Of a stretch of DNA of 64,000 nt, positions 17,455-25,102 are shown one piece after another. Both the position numbers and the translations under genes were made by a program. Location: NCBI GenBank assembly GCA_047636495.1, contig JBLILH010000007.1:1-64000 (forward strand). The letters run 5' to 3'. Each line of letters begins with the position of its first letter. Position 1 is the stretch's first letter. Source of the DNA: Endobugula sp047636495 (lineage in GTDB: Bacteria; Pseudomonadota; Gammaproteobacteria; Pseudomonadales; Cellvibrionaceae). Below the pieces are notes generated by a model. That model was not told the origin of the DNA and did no database searches. It saw only the letters and a list, made by a program, of their open reading frames with translations.

Positions 17455-18330
17455 TTATTCTATATTCTGAATCTGTTCACGCATTTGTTCAATAAGAACT
17501 TTCAACGATACTGCGGCTTGAGTGGTATCGGTATGGATCGCCTTAGACGACAGTGTATTCGCTTCGCGGTTTAGCTCTTGCATCATAAAATCGAGGCGGC
17601 GACCAATAGCGCCTTGCTGAGTTAAAATATGCTTTACTTCAACTAGGTGAATACTGAGGCGATCTAGCTCTTCATCTACATCTGACTTGTTCGCCAAAAT
17701 CGCGATTTCTTGCGCTAGACGATCCGCATCAATCGTTGTTTCTAAGTTTAGCAGACGTTGCTGTAATTTTGCTTTTTGTGTTTGAATAATCTCTGGCATG
17801 TGTTGACGTACGGCTTCGACATATTCATCAATCGCGATTAAACGCTGCTCTATCTGCCCTTGCAACTCGACACCTTCTCGCTGACGGTGCTCAATCAACA
17901 AATCTAAGGTGCGAGAAAATAGCGCTTTTGCTGCTGTTATTATCTCGTCCGTATCCACATGCGCTTGTTCCAACACGCCCGGCCACTGCAACACATCCAA
18001 AGGGCTCAATGCTGCAACGGGGTGAACATCACCCATTCCATCAACCACATCTGCTGCTGCGGTAGCCAATTGAGCCACTAATGTTTTGTTCACGGTTAAA
18101 TCATTAGTTTGCACCACGTTCAAGGTAAGCTGAAGAGTGATTTCTACTTTACCTCGCTGCAACGCGCCACGACACTTTTCTCGGATTACGGGTTCCAATA
18201 AGCGCAACGACTCCGGCAGGCGTATAAAAGGCTCTAAATAGCGCTGATTAACACTGCGAATCTCGCAACTGAGACTCCCCCAGTCAGCCTGCTGTTCTTG
18301 TCGAGCAAAGCCAGTCATACTGTTGGGCAT
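17455..18330 (-). CDS. yicC: YicC family endoribonuclease-like protein
   Basis: A full-length YicC protein of about 291 residues. The N-terminus NSMTGFARQE and the segment CEIRSVNQRYLEPFIRLPE are hallmarks of the family, as is the C-terminus DFMMQELNREANTLSSKA. YicC of E. coli is linked to stationary-phase growth and to degradation of the small RNA RyhB. The frame is open back to an ATG at 18381, but family members begin at the MxNSMT position, so I place the start at 18330. It is divergent from rph with about 105-155 bases between, the usual arrangement in gammaproteobacteria. The 3' end directly borders the ISL3-type element but is intact. Confidence 0.9.
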   Translation of the reverse strand: MPNSMTGFARQEQQADWGSLSCEIRSVNQRYLEPFIRLPESLRLLEPVIREKCRGALQRGKVEITLQLTLNVVQTNDLTVNKTLVAQLATAAADVVDGMGDVHPVAALSPLDVLQWPGVLEQAHVDTDEIITAAKALFSRTLDLLIEHRQREGVELQGQIEQRLIAIDEYVEAVRQHMPEIIQTQKAKLQQRLLNLETTIDADRLAQEIAILANKSDVDEELDRLSIHLVEVKHILTQQGAIGRRLDFMMQELNREANTLSSKAIHTDTTQAAVSLKVLIEQMREQIQNIE

Positions 18331-18487
18331 AGATTTTATCCGCGATAATGGTGAATGATGGTTATCAATAAATGATGACATAAAATGGAGCGCAATTCTA
18401 ACACAGGCAAAGCCAGATCAAGGCTTTTCCTGTACACTCGCGACCTTACACTTTCCCTTTTTCGTTAGTCATTATTGTAGGTTTCTT

Positions 18488-19207
18488 ATGCATCGTCCCA
18501 GTGGTAGAACACCCGACCAAACTCGTCCCATTCGCTTAACCAAAAACTTCACCAAACACGCTGAAGGCTCGGTATTAATTGAATTTGGCGAAACCAAAGT
18601 CATTTGTACCGCCAGTATTGAAAACAGTGTGCCGGGCTTTTTGCGCGGGCAAGGTAAAGGCTGGATTACTGCGGAATACGGCATGTTGCCACGCTCAACT
18701 CACTCACGCATGAACCGCGAAGCGGCTCGTGGCAAGCAAACCGGACGCACAGTGGAGATTCAACGTTTAATTGGCCGTTCGCTGCGTGCCGCAGTTGATT
18801 TAGAGATCTTAGGTGAGCGCACCATCACCATTGATTGCGATGTCATTCAAGCCGATGGCGGTACACGTACTGCCTCTATTACTGGCGCGTGTGTTGCACT
18901 GGCAGATGCGTTAAATAAATTGCTGGCTAATGGCACATTGAAACAAAACCCACTGACGCGGATGATTGCGTCAATATCGGTCGGTATTTATCAAGGTGAA
19001 GCGGTTCTCGATTTAGATTATCCAGAAGATTCTAGCGCCGATACCGACATGAATATTGTGATGGCCGATGACGGCGGCATGATTGAAGTGCAGGGCACTG
19101 CAGAAGGCGAACCGTTTAGCGAAGCAGAATTTATGCAAATGTTAACACTCGCAAAGAAAGGCATTAAAGAATTGAATGCCGCGCAGCTGGCTTGTTTAGC
19201 TGAGTAA
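18488..19207 (+). CDS. rph: Ribonuclease PH
   Basis: A 239-residue RNase PH of normal length, starting MHRPSGRTPDQTRPI. Visible family features are the phosphate-binding region with RTVEIQRLIGRSLRAAVD, the catalytic DCDVIQADGGTRTASITG and the C-terminal MQMLTLAKKGIKEL. It trims the 3' ends of tRNA precursors with inorganic phosphate and forms hexamers. It is divergent from yicC and shares the short intergenic promoter region. No lesion is seen. Confidence 0.95.
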   Translation: MHRPSGRTPDQTRPIRLTKNFTKHAEGSVLIEFGETKVICTASIENSVPGFLRGQGKGWITAEYGMLPRSTHSRMNREAARGKQTGRTVEIQRLIGRSLRAAVDLEILGERTITIDCDVIQADGGTRTASITGACVALADALNKLLANGTLKQNPLTRMIASISVGIYQGEAVLDLDYPEDSSADTDMNIVMADDGGMIEVQGTAEGEPFSEAEFMQMLTLAKKGIKELNAAQLACLAE

Positions 19208-19228
19208 GTACTTTTTTTGGCTTTGACA

Positions 19229-19303
19229 GGGGTCAGAGCCAATTTTTATAAGCACCAGCGCTGAATCATCGTAAAGGAATTTAGAAAGATTGACTCTGGC
19301 CCC
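19229..19303. repeat. REP/MITE-like palindromic element
   Basis: The ends are GGGGTCAGAGCCAATTTTT and, about 75 bases away, AAAGATTGACTCTGGCCCC, which are imperfect inverted copies. The middle is unrelated. Such GGGGTCAGAG-type ends occur on non-autonomous elements moved by Y1 transposases. It sits between the rph stop and the decayed LysE gene. Confidence 0.55.
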
Positions 19304-19330
19304 TTAACTACCTACCCCTGCATCACCACC

Positions 19331-19915
19331 TTAAATAAGTAACGTTAATGTTGCGGCAAGAATCGTGATGGCAAAACAAATATTCAGTCGTCTTTCTGCC
19401 TTTTCGCTCAGATTGGCGCGGCGTGAGCTGACCCCGATCAATAACCATATTGTATCGACTACTATCACAACTCCCACACATAACAACCACTTAGCAAAAA
19501 TATCCGATGACGGTGCATTTGGAAAAAGCGTGTGAGAAGCATAAAGAGAAATAAAGGCGACATATGCTTTGGGGTTACTTAAACCCAGAAAAAACCCGCC
19601 AACATTGAAGCCGGTATTTGATCATTTTGGCTATTTGGACCCACTCCCGCCGTGGCTATTTGGTAGGCAAGATAGACTAAATATATTGCTGCACCCATAG
19701 ACAGAAGGTAGGCAAGCGAGGGGAAACTAATAAATATGGAGAGCAAGCCAAGTCCGCTAGCCGCTGCAGCAACCGCTAAGCCCACCTGCAAACCCATGTT
19801 ATACCTTATACCCTGCTTAACGCCCAACAGCGACAAGAGCGGCAATAGCCGGCCCGGGCGAACCTAGTAATGCTACTGCCGATGCTAACAACAAACCTGC
19901 TGCTAGCAAATCCAT
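19331..19915 (-). pseudogene. LysE/RhtB-family amino-acid exporter, frameshifted twice
   Basis: The frame starts at an ATG at 19915 with a good GAGGGTGAG ribosome site and reads MDLLAAGLLLASAVALLGSP and PAIAALVAVGR. An extra T then gives an early TAA. The next frame reads KQGIRYNMGLQVGLAVAAAAS with hydrophobic helices up to MLAGFF, where a one-base change in a T run shifts the frame. The last part reads GLSNPKAYVAFISLYASHTLF and further helices to the stop at 19331. The GSPGPA and NPKAYV motifs are LysE-family marks. This inner-membrane exporter is lost. It is divergent from the adjacent LysR-type gene. Confidence 0.85.
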
Positions 19916-20025
19916 AATCTCACCCTCGCTTGTTTAGTTGAAAGGTGATCTTACATTTACACCCTTTCAGTCGTAAAATTAATACTTATACTACAAAACA
20001 TTAATTTTTTTAATGGAAAGTGCTC

Positions 20026-20985
20026 ATGCAATTATCAAACACCAATAAAAGCCGAGGCCTAACCCTACATTTATTAAGAACATTTATTGCTATTAGCGAG
20101 ACACGGCAAATTACGCTAGCCGCCAACCGGCTTCACCTGACCCAATCAGCTGTCAGCCAACAAATACAAAAGCTTGAACAACTATTAGAGGTTCAGTTAT
20201 TTGATCGAAAACCAGATGAAATTTCGCTAACGCACCATGGAGAACGCCTAATACCACGTGCATATAAGCTCCTCGCACTGACCAATGAACGGTTTAATGA
20301 TATGCACATACCTGATTACAGCAGTGAAATTCGCTTAGGCGTGCCTACCGACATTGTCGCTTCATTAATGCCGCCCGTACTAAGTCGTTTTAAAAAGAAG
20401 CACCCGGAGGTGCTAATCACCCTAATTAGTGACGTTTCCTCCGTGCTGCAGGCAGAATTGGAAATAGGAAAAATAGACATCACCATCCTCACTGAATCCC
20501 AAAAAGGTAATTCTGATGAGTTTTTAGTGTCTGATCAATTAGTCTGGACTGGAATAAAGGGGAGTCATTTGAGTCAACAACGGCCGCTATCTGTTGCGCT
20601 AGACAATGAAACATGTGCATTTAGAAGTGCGACAACGAATGCGCTCAATCAATACGGAATACCTTGAAGGGCAGTCTGCCAAATAGGCAGCTTAGAGCCA
20701 GTTTTCGCTACTCTAAAATCTGATATGGCTATAGGTGCTTTTTTATCCATGACCGTTCCGGAGACACTTTGTATGCTTCACGATTCAAACCTGCCTGAAC
20801 TGCCTTGGTTTCACTTGAATATGAAAAGAAGTAGAGACAATCAATCACCCATAGTAAATGCACTGGCGGAAGATATTGTTACTGAGTTATCACAACTCAG
20901 TAACAATATCTTAATTGAGGAGACTAAAATGCTAACTTTGGATCTAACTCAAAATCATAATCAACAATCACCGCCAAGTGGCTAG
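20026..20985 (+). pseudogene. LysR-type regulator with an in-frame TGA
   Basis: The N-terminal winged helix (LLRTFIAISETRQITLAANR, then LTQSAVSQQIQKLE) and part of the effector domain are open for 214 codons. A TGA at 20665-20667 follows in the same frame as the remaining RAVCQIGSLEPVFATLKSD and IGAFLSMTVPETLC. One G to A change in a Trp codon would explain it. The ATG at 20026 with GGAAAG upstream is a better start than the GTG at 20020. The tail runs past the normal LysR end through a 19-bp inverted repeat and overlaps the convergent crc. It probably controlled the divergent exporter, which is also dead. Confidence 0.8.
20870..20912. repeat. Perfect 19-bp inverted repeat at the 3' end of the LysR pseudogene
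   Basis: AAGATATTGTTACTGAGTT, loop ATCAC, then the exact reverse complement. The stem is long and AT-rich and is not followed by a T tract on either strand. It lies between two convergent genes, overlapping the LysR tail and ending 12 bases before the crc stop. Confidence 0.8.
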
Positions 20986-21709
20986 AAAACTGTTGTTTTT
21001 TATAGATAATGCCGTACTCAACTTGATTTTTTAGTGCCACAGATGCAATTTGCAGGTCGGTTCGCCATGCATCACCGTTATCCTGTTCGCCACTGGGCCA
21101 CCAGCTGTACTCGTCTTTATCTGTATTGCCTTGACGAAAGGCGTCAAAGTAGCCAATCGCCCCTAACTGCGACATCCATTGCTTCTCTTCCGGTAGAAAA
21201 CCTGACTGATTTTTTTGTTGCTCAGGGTTAGATACATCCTCTTCTTTCGGCGCAACGGCCCAGTTGCCGCAAAAAATAAAATCACGACGCTTACGGGCTA
21301 TTTTAGTCAGGTGTGCTTGCAGGTCATCGAAAAATTGGGCTTTTACTTCATGGGACTCTATATCTGAAAATGCTGAGGGAGCCAGCAAGGAGCCTACACT
21401 AATATGGTCAAAGTCGATTTGCAAAAAGCGACCTTCCATATCAACGCCATTAGAAAAGCCTAATCCATAAATTAACGCCTTAGGCACCTCTCGAGAATAG
21501 ATGGCCACGCCATTATAATGTTTTACGCCAGAATCAAAGAAGTATGCGTTATAACCTTTCGGGTGAAAAACATCGTCATCGGTCTCATACTCGAGGCAAC
21601 GTAAGTCTTGCAAACAAATAATGTCTGCATCTTGCTCTGCTAACCAATCGTAGAGGCCTCGCTGGGCTGCCTGATGAAGACCATCGACACTGAGACTAAT
21701 TATTCGCAT
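20924..21709 (-). CDS. crc: Crc catabolite repression control protein (ExoIII-like fold)
   Basis: A 261-residue endonuclease/exonuclease/phosphatase-fold protein matching Pseudomonas Crc along its length: MRIISLSVDGLHQAAQRGLY, ADIICLQDLR, NGVAIYSR, KRRDFIFCG, EYSWWPSGEQ, and VDYDFEL at the end. As in Crc, catalytic positions of exonuclease III are changed (LQD in place of LQE, and CGNW where GDxN is expected), so it should be non-enzymatic. Pseudomonas Crc works with Hfq in translational repression of catabolic genes. The neighbour pyrE, divergent on the other strand, is the same as in Pseudomonas. An AAGGGT ribosome site precedes the ATG. Confidence 0.85.
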   Translation of the reverse strand: MRIISLSVDGLHQAAQRGLYDWLAEQDADIICLQDLRCLEYETDDDVFHPKGYNAYFFDSGVKHYNGVAIYSREVPKALIYGLGFSNGVDMEGRFLQIDFDHISVGSLLAPSAFSDIESHEVKAQFFDDLQAHLTKIARKRRDFIFCGNWAVAPKEEDVSNPEQQKNQSGFLPEEKQWMSQLGAIGYFDAFRQGNTDKDEYSWWPSGEQDNGDAWRTDLQIASVALKNQVEYGIIYKKQQFSSHLAVIVDYDFELDPKLAF

Positions 21710-21865
21710 AATGTACCCTTATTGTAAGGCGCGTATAATACCGAAAATGCTGGGGTTGCACAGTGTAAACTGTCACCAATGGGTGAAAATGTTGCACAGA
21801 GTGTCGATTAACCTCAAAATTTATTCTGGGTAGTAGCCCTATCGTTTTTATTACCTTCAATTTAG

Positions 21866-21877
21866 CCTAAATTTAGG
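21866..21877. promoter_or_regulatory. 12-bp palindrome overlapping the pyrE ribosome site
   Basis: CCTAAATTTAGG is a perfect palindrome whose last bases make up the AGGA ribosome-binding sequence, eight bases before the pyrE ATG. It may be chance, but could hide the ribosome site or act as an operator. Confidence 0.3.
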
Positions 21878-21885
21878 ATTTTACA

Positions 21886-22524
21886 ATGCATCCGTTCCAA
21901 CAACAATTTATTGAACTCGCTATTCAGCACGAAGCTCTTTGCTTTGGGGAGTTCACGCTAAAATCAGGGCGTATAAGTCCATATTTCTTTAATGCCGGAC
22001 GATTTCAAACTGGAGCCGCTCTTGCTGCACTGGGTAGCGCTTACGCCGCGGCGTTAATGGCGTCTGATGTCGAGGTCGACATGATTTTTGGTCCAGCTTA
22101 CAAGGGTATTCCTTTGGCTGCAATTACTGCGAGTACATTAGCAACACAATATGATTGTGATTATCCTTTTTGCTATAATCGGAAAGAAGCGAAAAACCAT
22201 GGTGAAGGCGGCTCTTTGGTTGGCGCACCACTGAAAGGTAGGGTGGTGATTATTGACGATGTGATTACTGCGGGAACGGCAGTAAGGGAAGTGATCAATA
22301 TTATTCACTCTGCAGATGCGAAGCTAGCAGCCGTGCTTATTGGTGTAAATAGGCAAGAGCGCGGTCAGGGCGAGCTTTCAGCTATTCAAGAAGTGGAACA
22401 ATCTTTCAACATTCCGGTCATAAGCATTGTGTGCTTAGATGATATTATCAATTATATGCGCCAACGGGGCGATGATGGACGTGTAATCGCTATGGAAGCT
22501 TACCGTAATCGCTATGGCGTTTAG
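21886..22524 (+). CDS. pyrE: Orotate phosphoribosyltransferase
   Basis: A 212-residue PyrE of normal length. The N-terminal LKSGRISPYFFNAGRFQTG and the PRPP-binding loop VVIIDDVITAGTAVRE are complete. It joins orotate and PRPP to give OMP in pyrimidine synthesis in the cytosol. It is divergent from crc, a conserved arrangement. The DUF4124 gene follows after about 50 bases on the same strand. Confidence 0.95.
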   Translation: MHPFQQQFIELAIQHEALCFGEFTLKSGRISPYFFNAGRFQTGAALAALGSAYAAALMASDVEVDMIFGPAYKGIPLAAITASTLATQYDCDYPFCYNRKEAKNHGEGGSLVGAPLKGRVVIIDDVITAGTAVREVINIIHSADAKLAAVLIGVNRQERGQGELSAIQEVEQSFNIPVISIVCLDDIINYMRQRGDDGRVIAMEAYRNRYGV

Positions 22525-22575
22525 CCTATCAAGAACATCATTGGCGGGCAACCTTCAGCTGATTAGAGTCATACT

Positions 22576-23184
22576 ATGATTAAAATATCTACATTGTATT
22601 TACTTTTGACGCTATGCTTTAGTTTATTAATTGCCTCAGTGGCTCAAGCGGAAGACAGATTATTCCGCTACAAAAATGACCAAGGCAGCCCCGTCGTTTC
22701 GGATTCTATATCACCATACTATGCCGCGAAAGGCTACGAAGTTATCGGTAGTCGCGGCACTGTACTGGAGATTATCCCTAGAGAGCTCAGTCCTGAAAAA
22801 AAAATTCAGCAACGTAAAGATCGACAGATACAAGCAACGTTAGATGCTTGGGATGAAGAGCTTACATCGCGCTATCACAGTGTTGAAGATATCCAATCGA
22901 CTCAAGCGCGTCGCTTAAAAGGCATTGATAACAGCATCACTTCGCTAAAACTAACGCTCGAAAATATTTCTGACACAAAAAAGTATTATCAATCCGAGGC
23001 GGCGGCGAATGAACGACAAGGCGAGGTTGTAGCGACCGACACACTGACATCAATGGCACGCTTACAAAAAGATCGTGGATTTATCCAAAAGGAAATCGAT
23101 AAGAGGCAAGCTAGTCGAGAAAAAATAATCGAAGAATTTAAAAAAGACATTGAACGCTTTAGAATAATATCACCTCCATCGTAG
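22576..23184 (+). CDS. Secreted DUF4124-domain protein
   Basis: A 202-residue protein with a clear signal peptide (hydrophobic stretch LYLLLTLCFSLLIASVAQA, cleavage after AQA near residue 25). The mature part starts with a DUF4124-type segment (LFRYKNDQGSPVVSDSI, then YYAAKGYEVIG), followed by a long charged helical region with coiled-coil character (about 75-195). The function of the family is unknown; it is probably periplasmic or envelope-associated. It may be cotranscribed with pyrE. Confidence 0.75.
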   Translation: MIKISTLYLLLTLCFSLLIASVAQAEDRLFRYKNDQGSPVVSDSISPYYAAKGYEVIGSRGTVLEIIPRELSPEKKIQQRKDRQIQATLDAWDEELTSRYHSVEDIQSTQARRLKGIDNSITSLKLTLENISDTKKYYQSEAAANERQGEVVATDTLTSMARLQKDRGFIQKEIDKRQASREKIIEEFKKDIERFRIISPPS

Positions 23185-23379
23185 AGGTTAATTTAGGTGA
23201 ACCTACCCTGTCATTTTAGTTATACCCTCGTCAGTAACTTATGTAATAAGAAGTAAAACGGTTAGATTGACGTTAATAGATGCGAGTATTTGCTTACTGC
23301 AAACAATTTCACCTGATGAGCGGGAATGGCGACTATAATTGTGAAGCAGCAGGGGCTTTTTTGTTAAGTGTGGTTATTA

Positions 23380-24000
23380 TTAAGTTCGCCCATTAATCAC
23401 CACTGGATCACGAAAAAACCCACTCATTACTACCGAAAGCTGCTCCGGCCAATGAGTGGTTGGTAAACGCTTAAATTCACTACGGACATATTGTGCGATA
23501 CGGCCCTCTACCATTGCGAGTAAGCTATTGGCTGCAATATTAGGTGGCAACACTGGTCTCACACCTTCCTTCATTTCTGCTTCGCGCAAAATCTGCTTTA
23601 GTTGTGTTTCTAATCGTTCAAAGAATTGTATGACTCGCTGACGCAAACGGTCTGTTTCACCCACTATAGCATCACCAGTTAAAATACGAGTAATACCTGG
23701 GTTACGCTCACAAAAAACCAGTAATAACCATAGAATTTGTTCGCACTGGACTGCGGCAGCAGAATCATTTTTGTTGATTGCGCTGATATTAGTGAAAATA
23801 GTTTCTTCAATGAACTCAATCAAGCCTTCAAACATTTTCGTCTTGCTAGGAAAGTGTCTGTACAGTGCGGCTTCTGAAACACCGACTTTTTTCGCTAATG
23901 ATGCCGTAGTGATTCGAGCCCCCGGAGACTCTTCCAGCATGGCCGCTAAGGACTTTAAGATTTGCTGTCGACGGGAAATCTTTTGCTCAGGTTTGTTCAT
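23380..24000 (-). CDS. slmA: Nucleoid occlusion factor SlmA (TetR family)
   Basis: A 206-residue TetR-type protein. The N-terminus has RRQQILKSLAAMLE, then ITTASLAKKVGVSEAALYRH, which is the SlmA helix-turn-helix. The C-terminal part has GDAIVGETDRLRQR and MVEGRIAQYVRSEFKRLPT, also typical of SlmA. SlmA binds specific chromosomal sites and blocks FtsZ assembly over the nucleoid. It is on the same strand as argB, about 120 bases downstream of it. No SlmA binding site was spotted in the flanking spacers. Confidence 0.9.
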   Translation of the reverse strand: MNKPEQKISRRQQILKSLAAMLEESPGARITTASLAKKVGVSEAALYRHFPSKTKMFEGLIEFIEETIFTNISAINKNDSAAAVQCEQILWLLLVFCERNPGITRILTGDAIVGETDRLRQRVIQFFERLETQLKQILREAEMKEGVRPVLPPNIAANSLLAMVEGRIAQYVRSEFKRLPTTHWPEQLSVVMSGFFRDPVVINGRT

Positions 24001-24116
24001 AAGAGTCCAAGGTAGTGCGTTTATTGTAATTATTTATACGAAAATACTACGTATATCCTAACCCTATACTATACGCTCTTCAATAGGGTTTATTGACGAT
24101 ACGCTAACCACACCCG

Positions 24117-25022
24117 CTATGGCGTTTTATTAGTAATCAGTGTGCCAACACCTACATCCGTAAACACTTCTAGCAACACTGCATGCGCCACGCGCCCGTC
24201 AATAATATGGGCACTTGCGACACCGGCTTTAACGGCATCTAAAGCACACTGTATTTTAGGTAACATTCCACCATATATTGTGCCATCCGCGATCAGATCG
24301 TCAACCTGCTCGGTACTCAAGCCGGTTAGCACCTCGCCTGACTTGTCTTGCAAACCAGCCACGTTCGTCAGGAGCATTAATTTTTCTGCCTGCAACACTT
24401 CCGCTATTTTCCCTGCCACTAAATCTGCGTTAATATTGTAAGACGCGCCATCATCACCCACACCTATCGGCGCAATAACGGGTATAAAATTGCCTTCCGT
24501 TAATGTGGTAATCACATCGATATTAACTGCCGAAACCTCTCCCACTTGACCAATATCAATTATTTCAGGTGCCGTCATACCGCCTACTGCGTTCTTTTTA
24601 ATCGATAATTTTTTAGCTCGAATAAGATTCCCATCTTTTCCTGAAATGCCGATTGCTTGACCACCGTTTTGATTAATTAGGCTGACAATTTGTTTATTAA
24701 CAGAACCGCCAAGTACCATTTCAACCACATCCATCGTTGCACTGTCAGTGACACGCATACCGTCGACAAAGCGAGACTGTATATTTAACTTTTCAAGCAG
24801 CGCACCAATTTGTGGTCCGCCACCATGAACCACAACAGGATTCATGCCGACCAACTTCATTAAAACAATATCGCGCGCAAAACTTTGCTGTAGAGCGTCA
24901 TCTACCATGGCATTACCCCCAAATTTTACAACAATAGTTTTATTGGTAAAACGTTGGATGTAGGGCAAAGCTTCCGTTAATACGGTAGCAACATTTTGTG
25001 CGTTATCAAGACTCGCTGTCAT
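24117..25022 (-). CDS. argB: Acetylglutamate kinase
   Basis: A 301-residue kinase of the amino-acid kinase family. Visible are IVVKFGGNAMVDD, the substrate region VVHGGGPQIGALLEKL, RFVDGMRVTD, and the C-terminal GGMLPKIQCALDAVKAG and VAHAVLLEVFTDVGVGTLI. It phosphorylates N-acetylglutamate in arginine synthesis. I choose the ATG at 25022, with GAGGAAA eight bases upstream; the frame is open 11 codons further to 25055. The Arg-sensitive N-terminal helix typical of inhibited ArgB enzymes seems to be present (LTEALPYIQRFTNK). Confidence 0.95.
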   Translation of the reverse strand: MTASLDNAQNVATVLTEALPYIQRFTNKTIVVKFGGNAMVDDALQQSFARDIVLMKLVGMNPVVVHGGGPQIGALLEKLNIQSRFVDGMRVTDSATMDVVEMVLGGSVNKQIVSLINQNGGQAIGISGKDGNLIRAKKLSIKKNAVGGMTAPEIIDIGQVGEVSAVNIDVITTLTEGNFIPVIAPIGVGDDGASYNINADLVAGKIAEVLQAEKLMLLTNVAGLQDKSGEVLTGLSTEQVDDLIADGTIYGGMLPKIQCALDAVKAGVASAHIIDGRVAHAVLLEVFTDVGVGTLITNKTP

Positions 25023-25102
25023 TAAAATTTCCTCATAAATGGGTATATAGGTCATAAGCTGCGCTAGTGACTCAGCCCCAACATAAGGGCAGTCACCAGC
25101 AA

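Noticed and set aside
23330..23365. Possible terminator at AGCAGGGGCTTTTTTG before slmA
   Set aside because: There is a T run but no matching stem in front of it.
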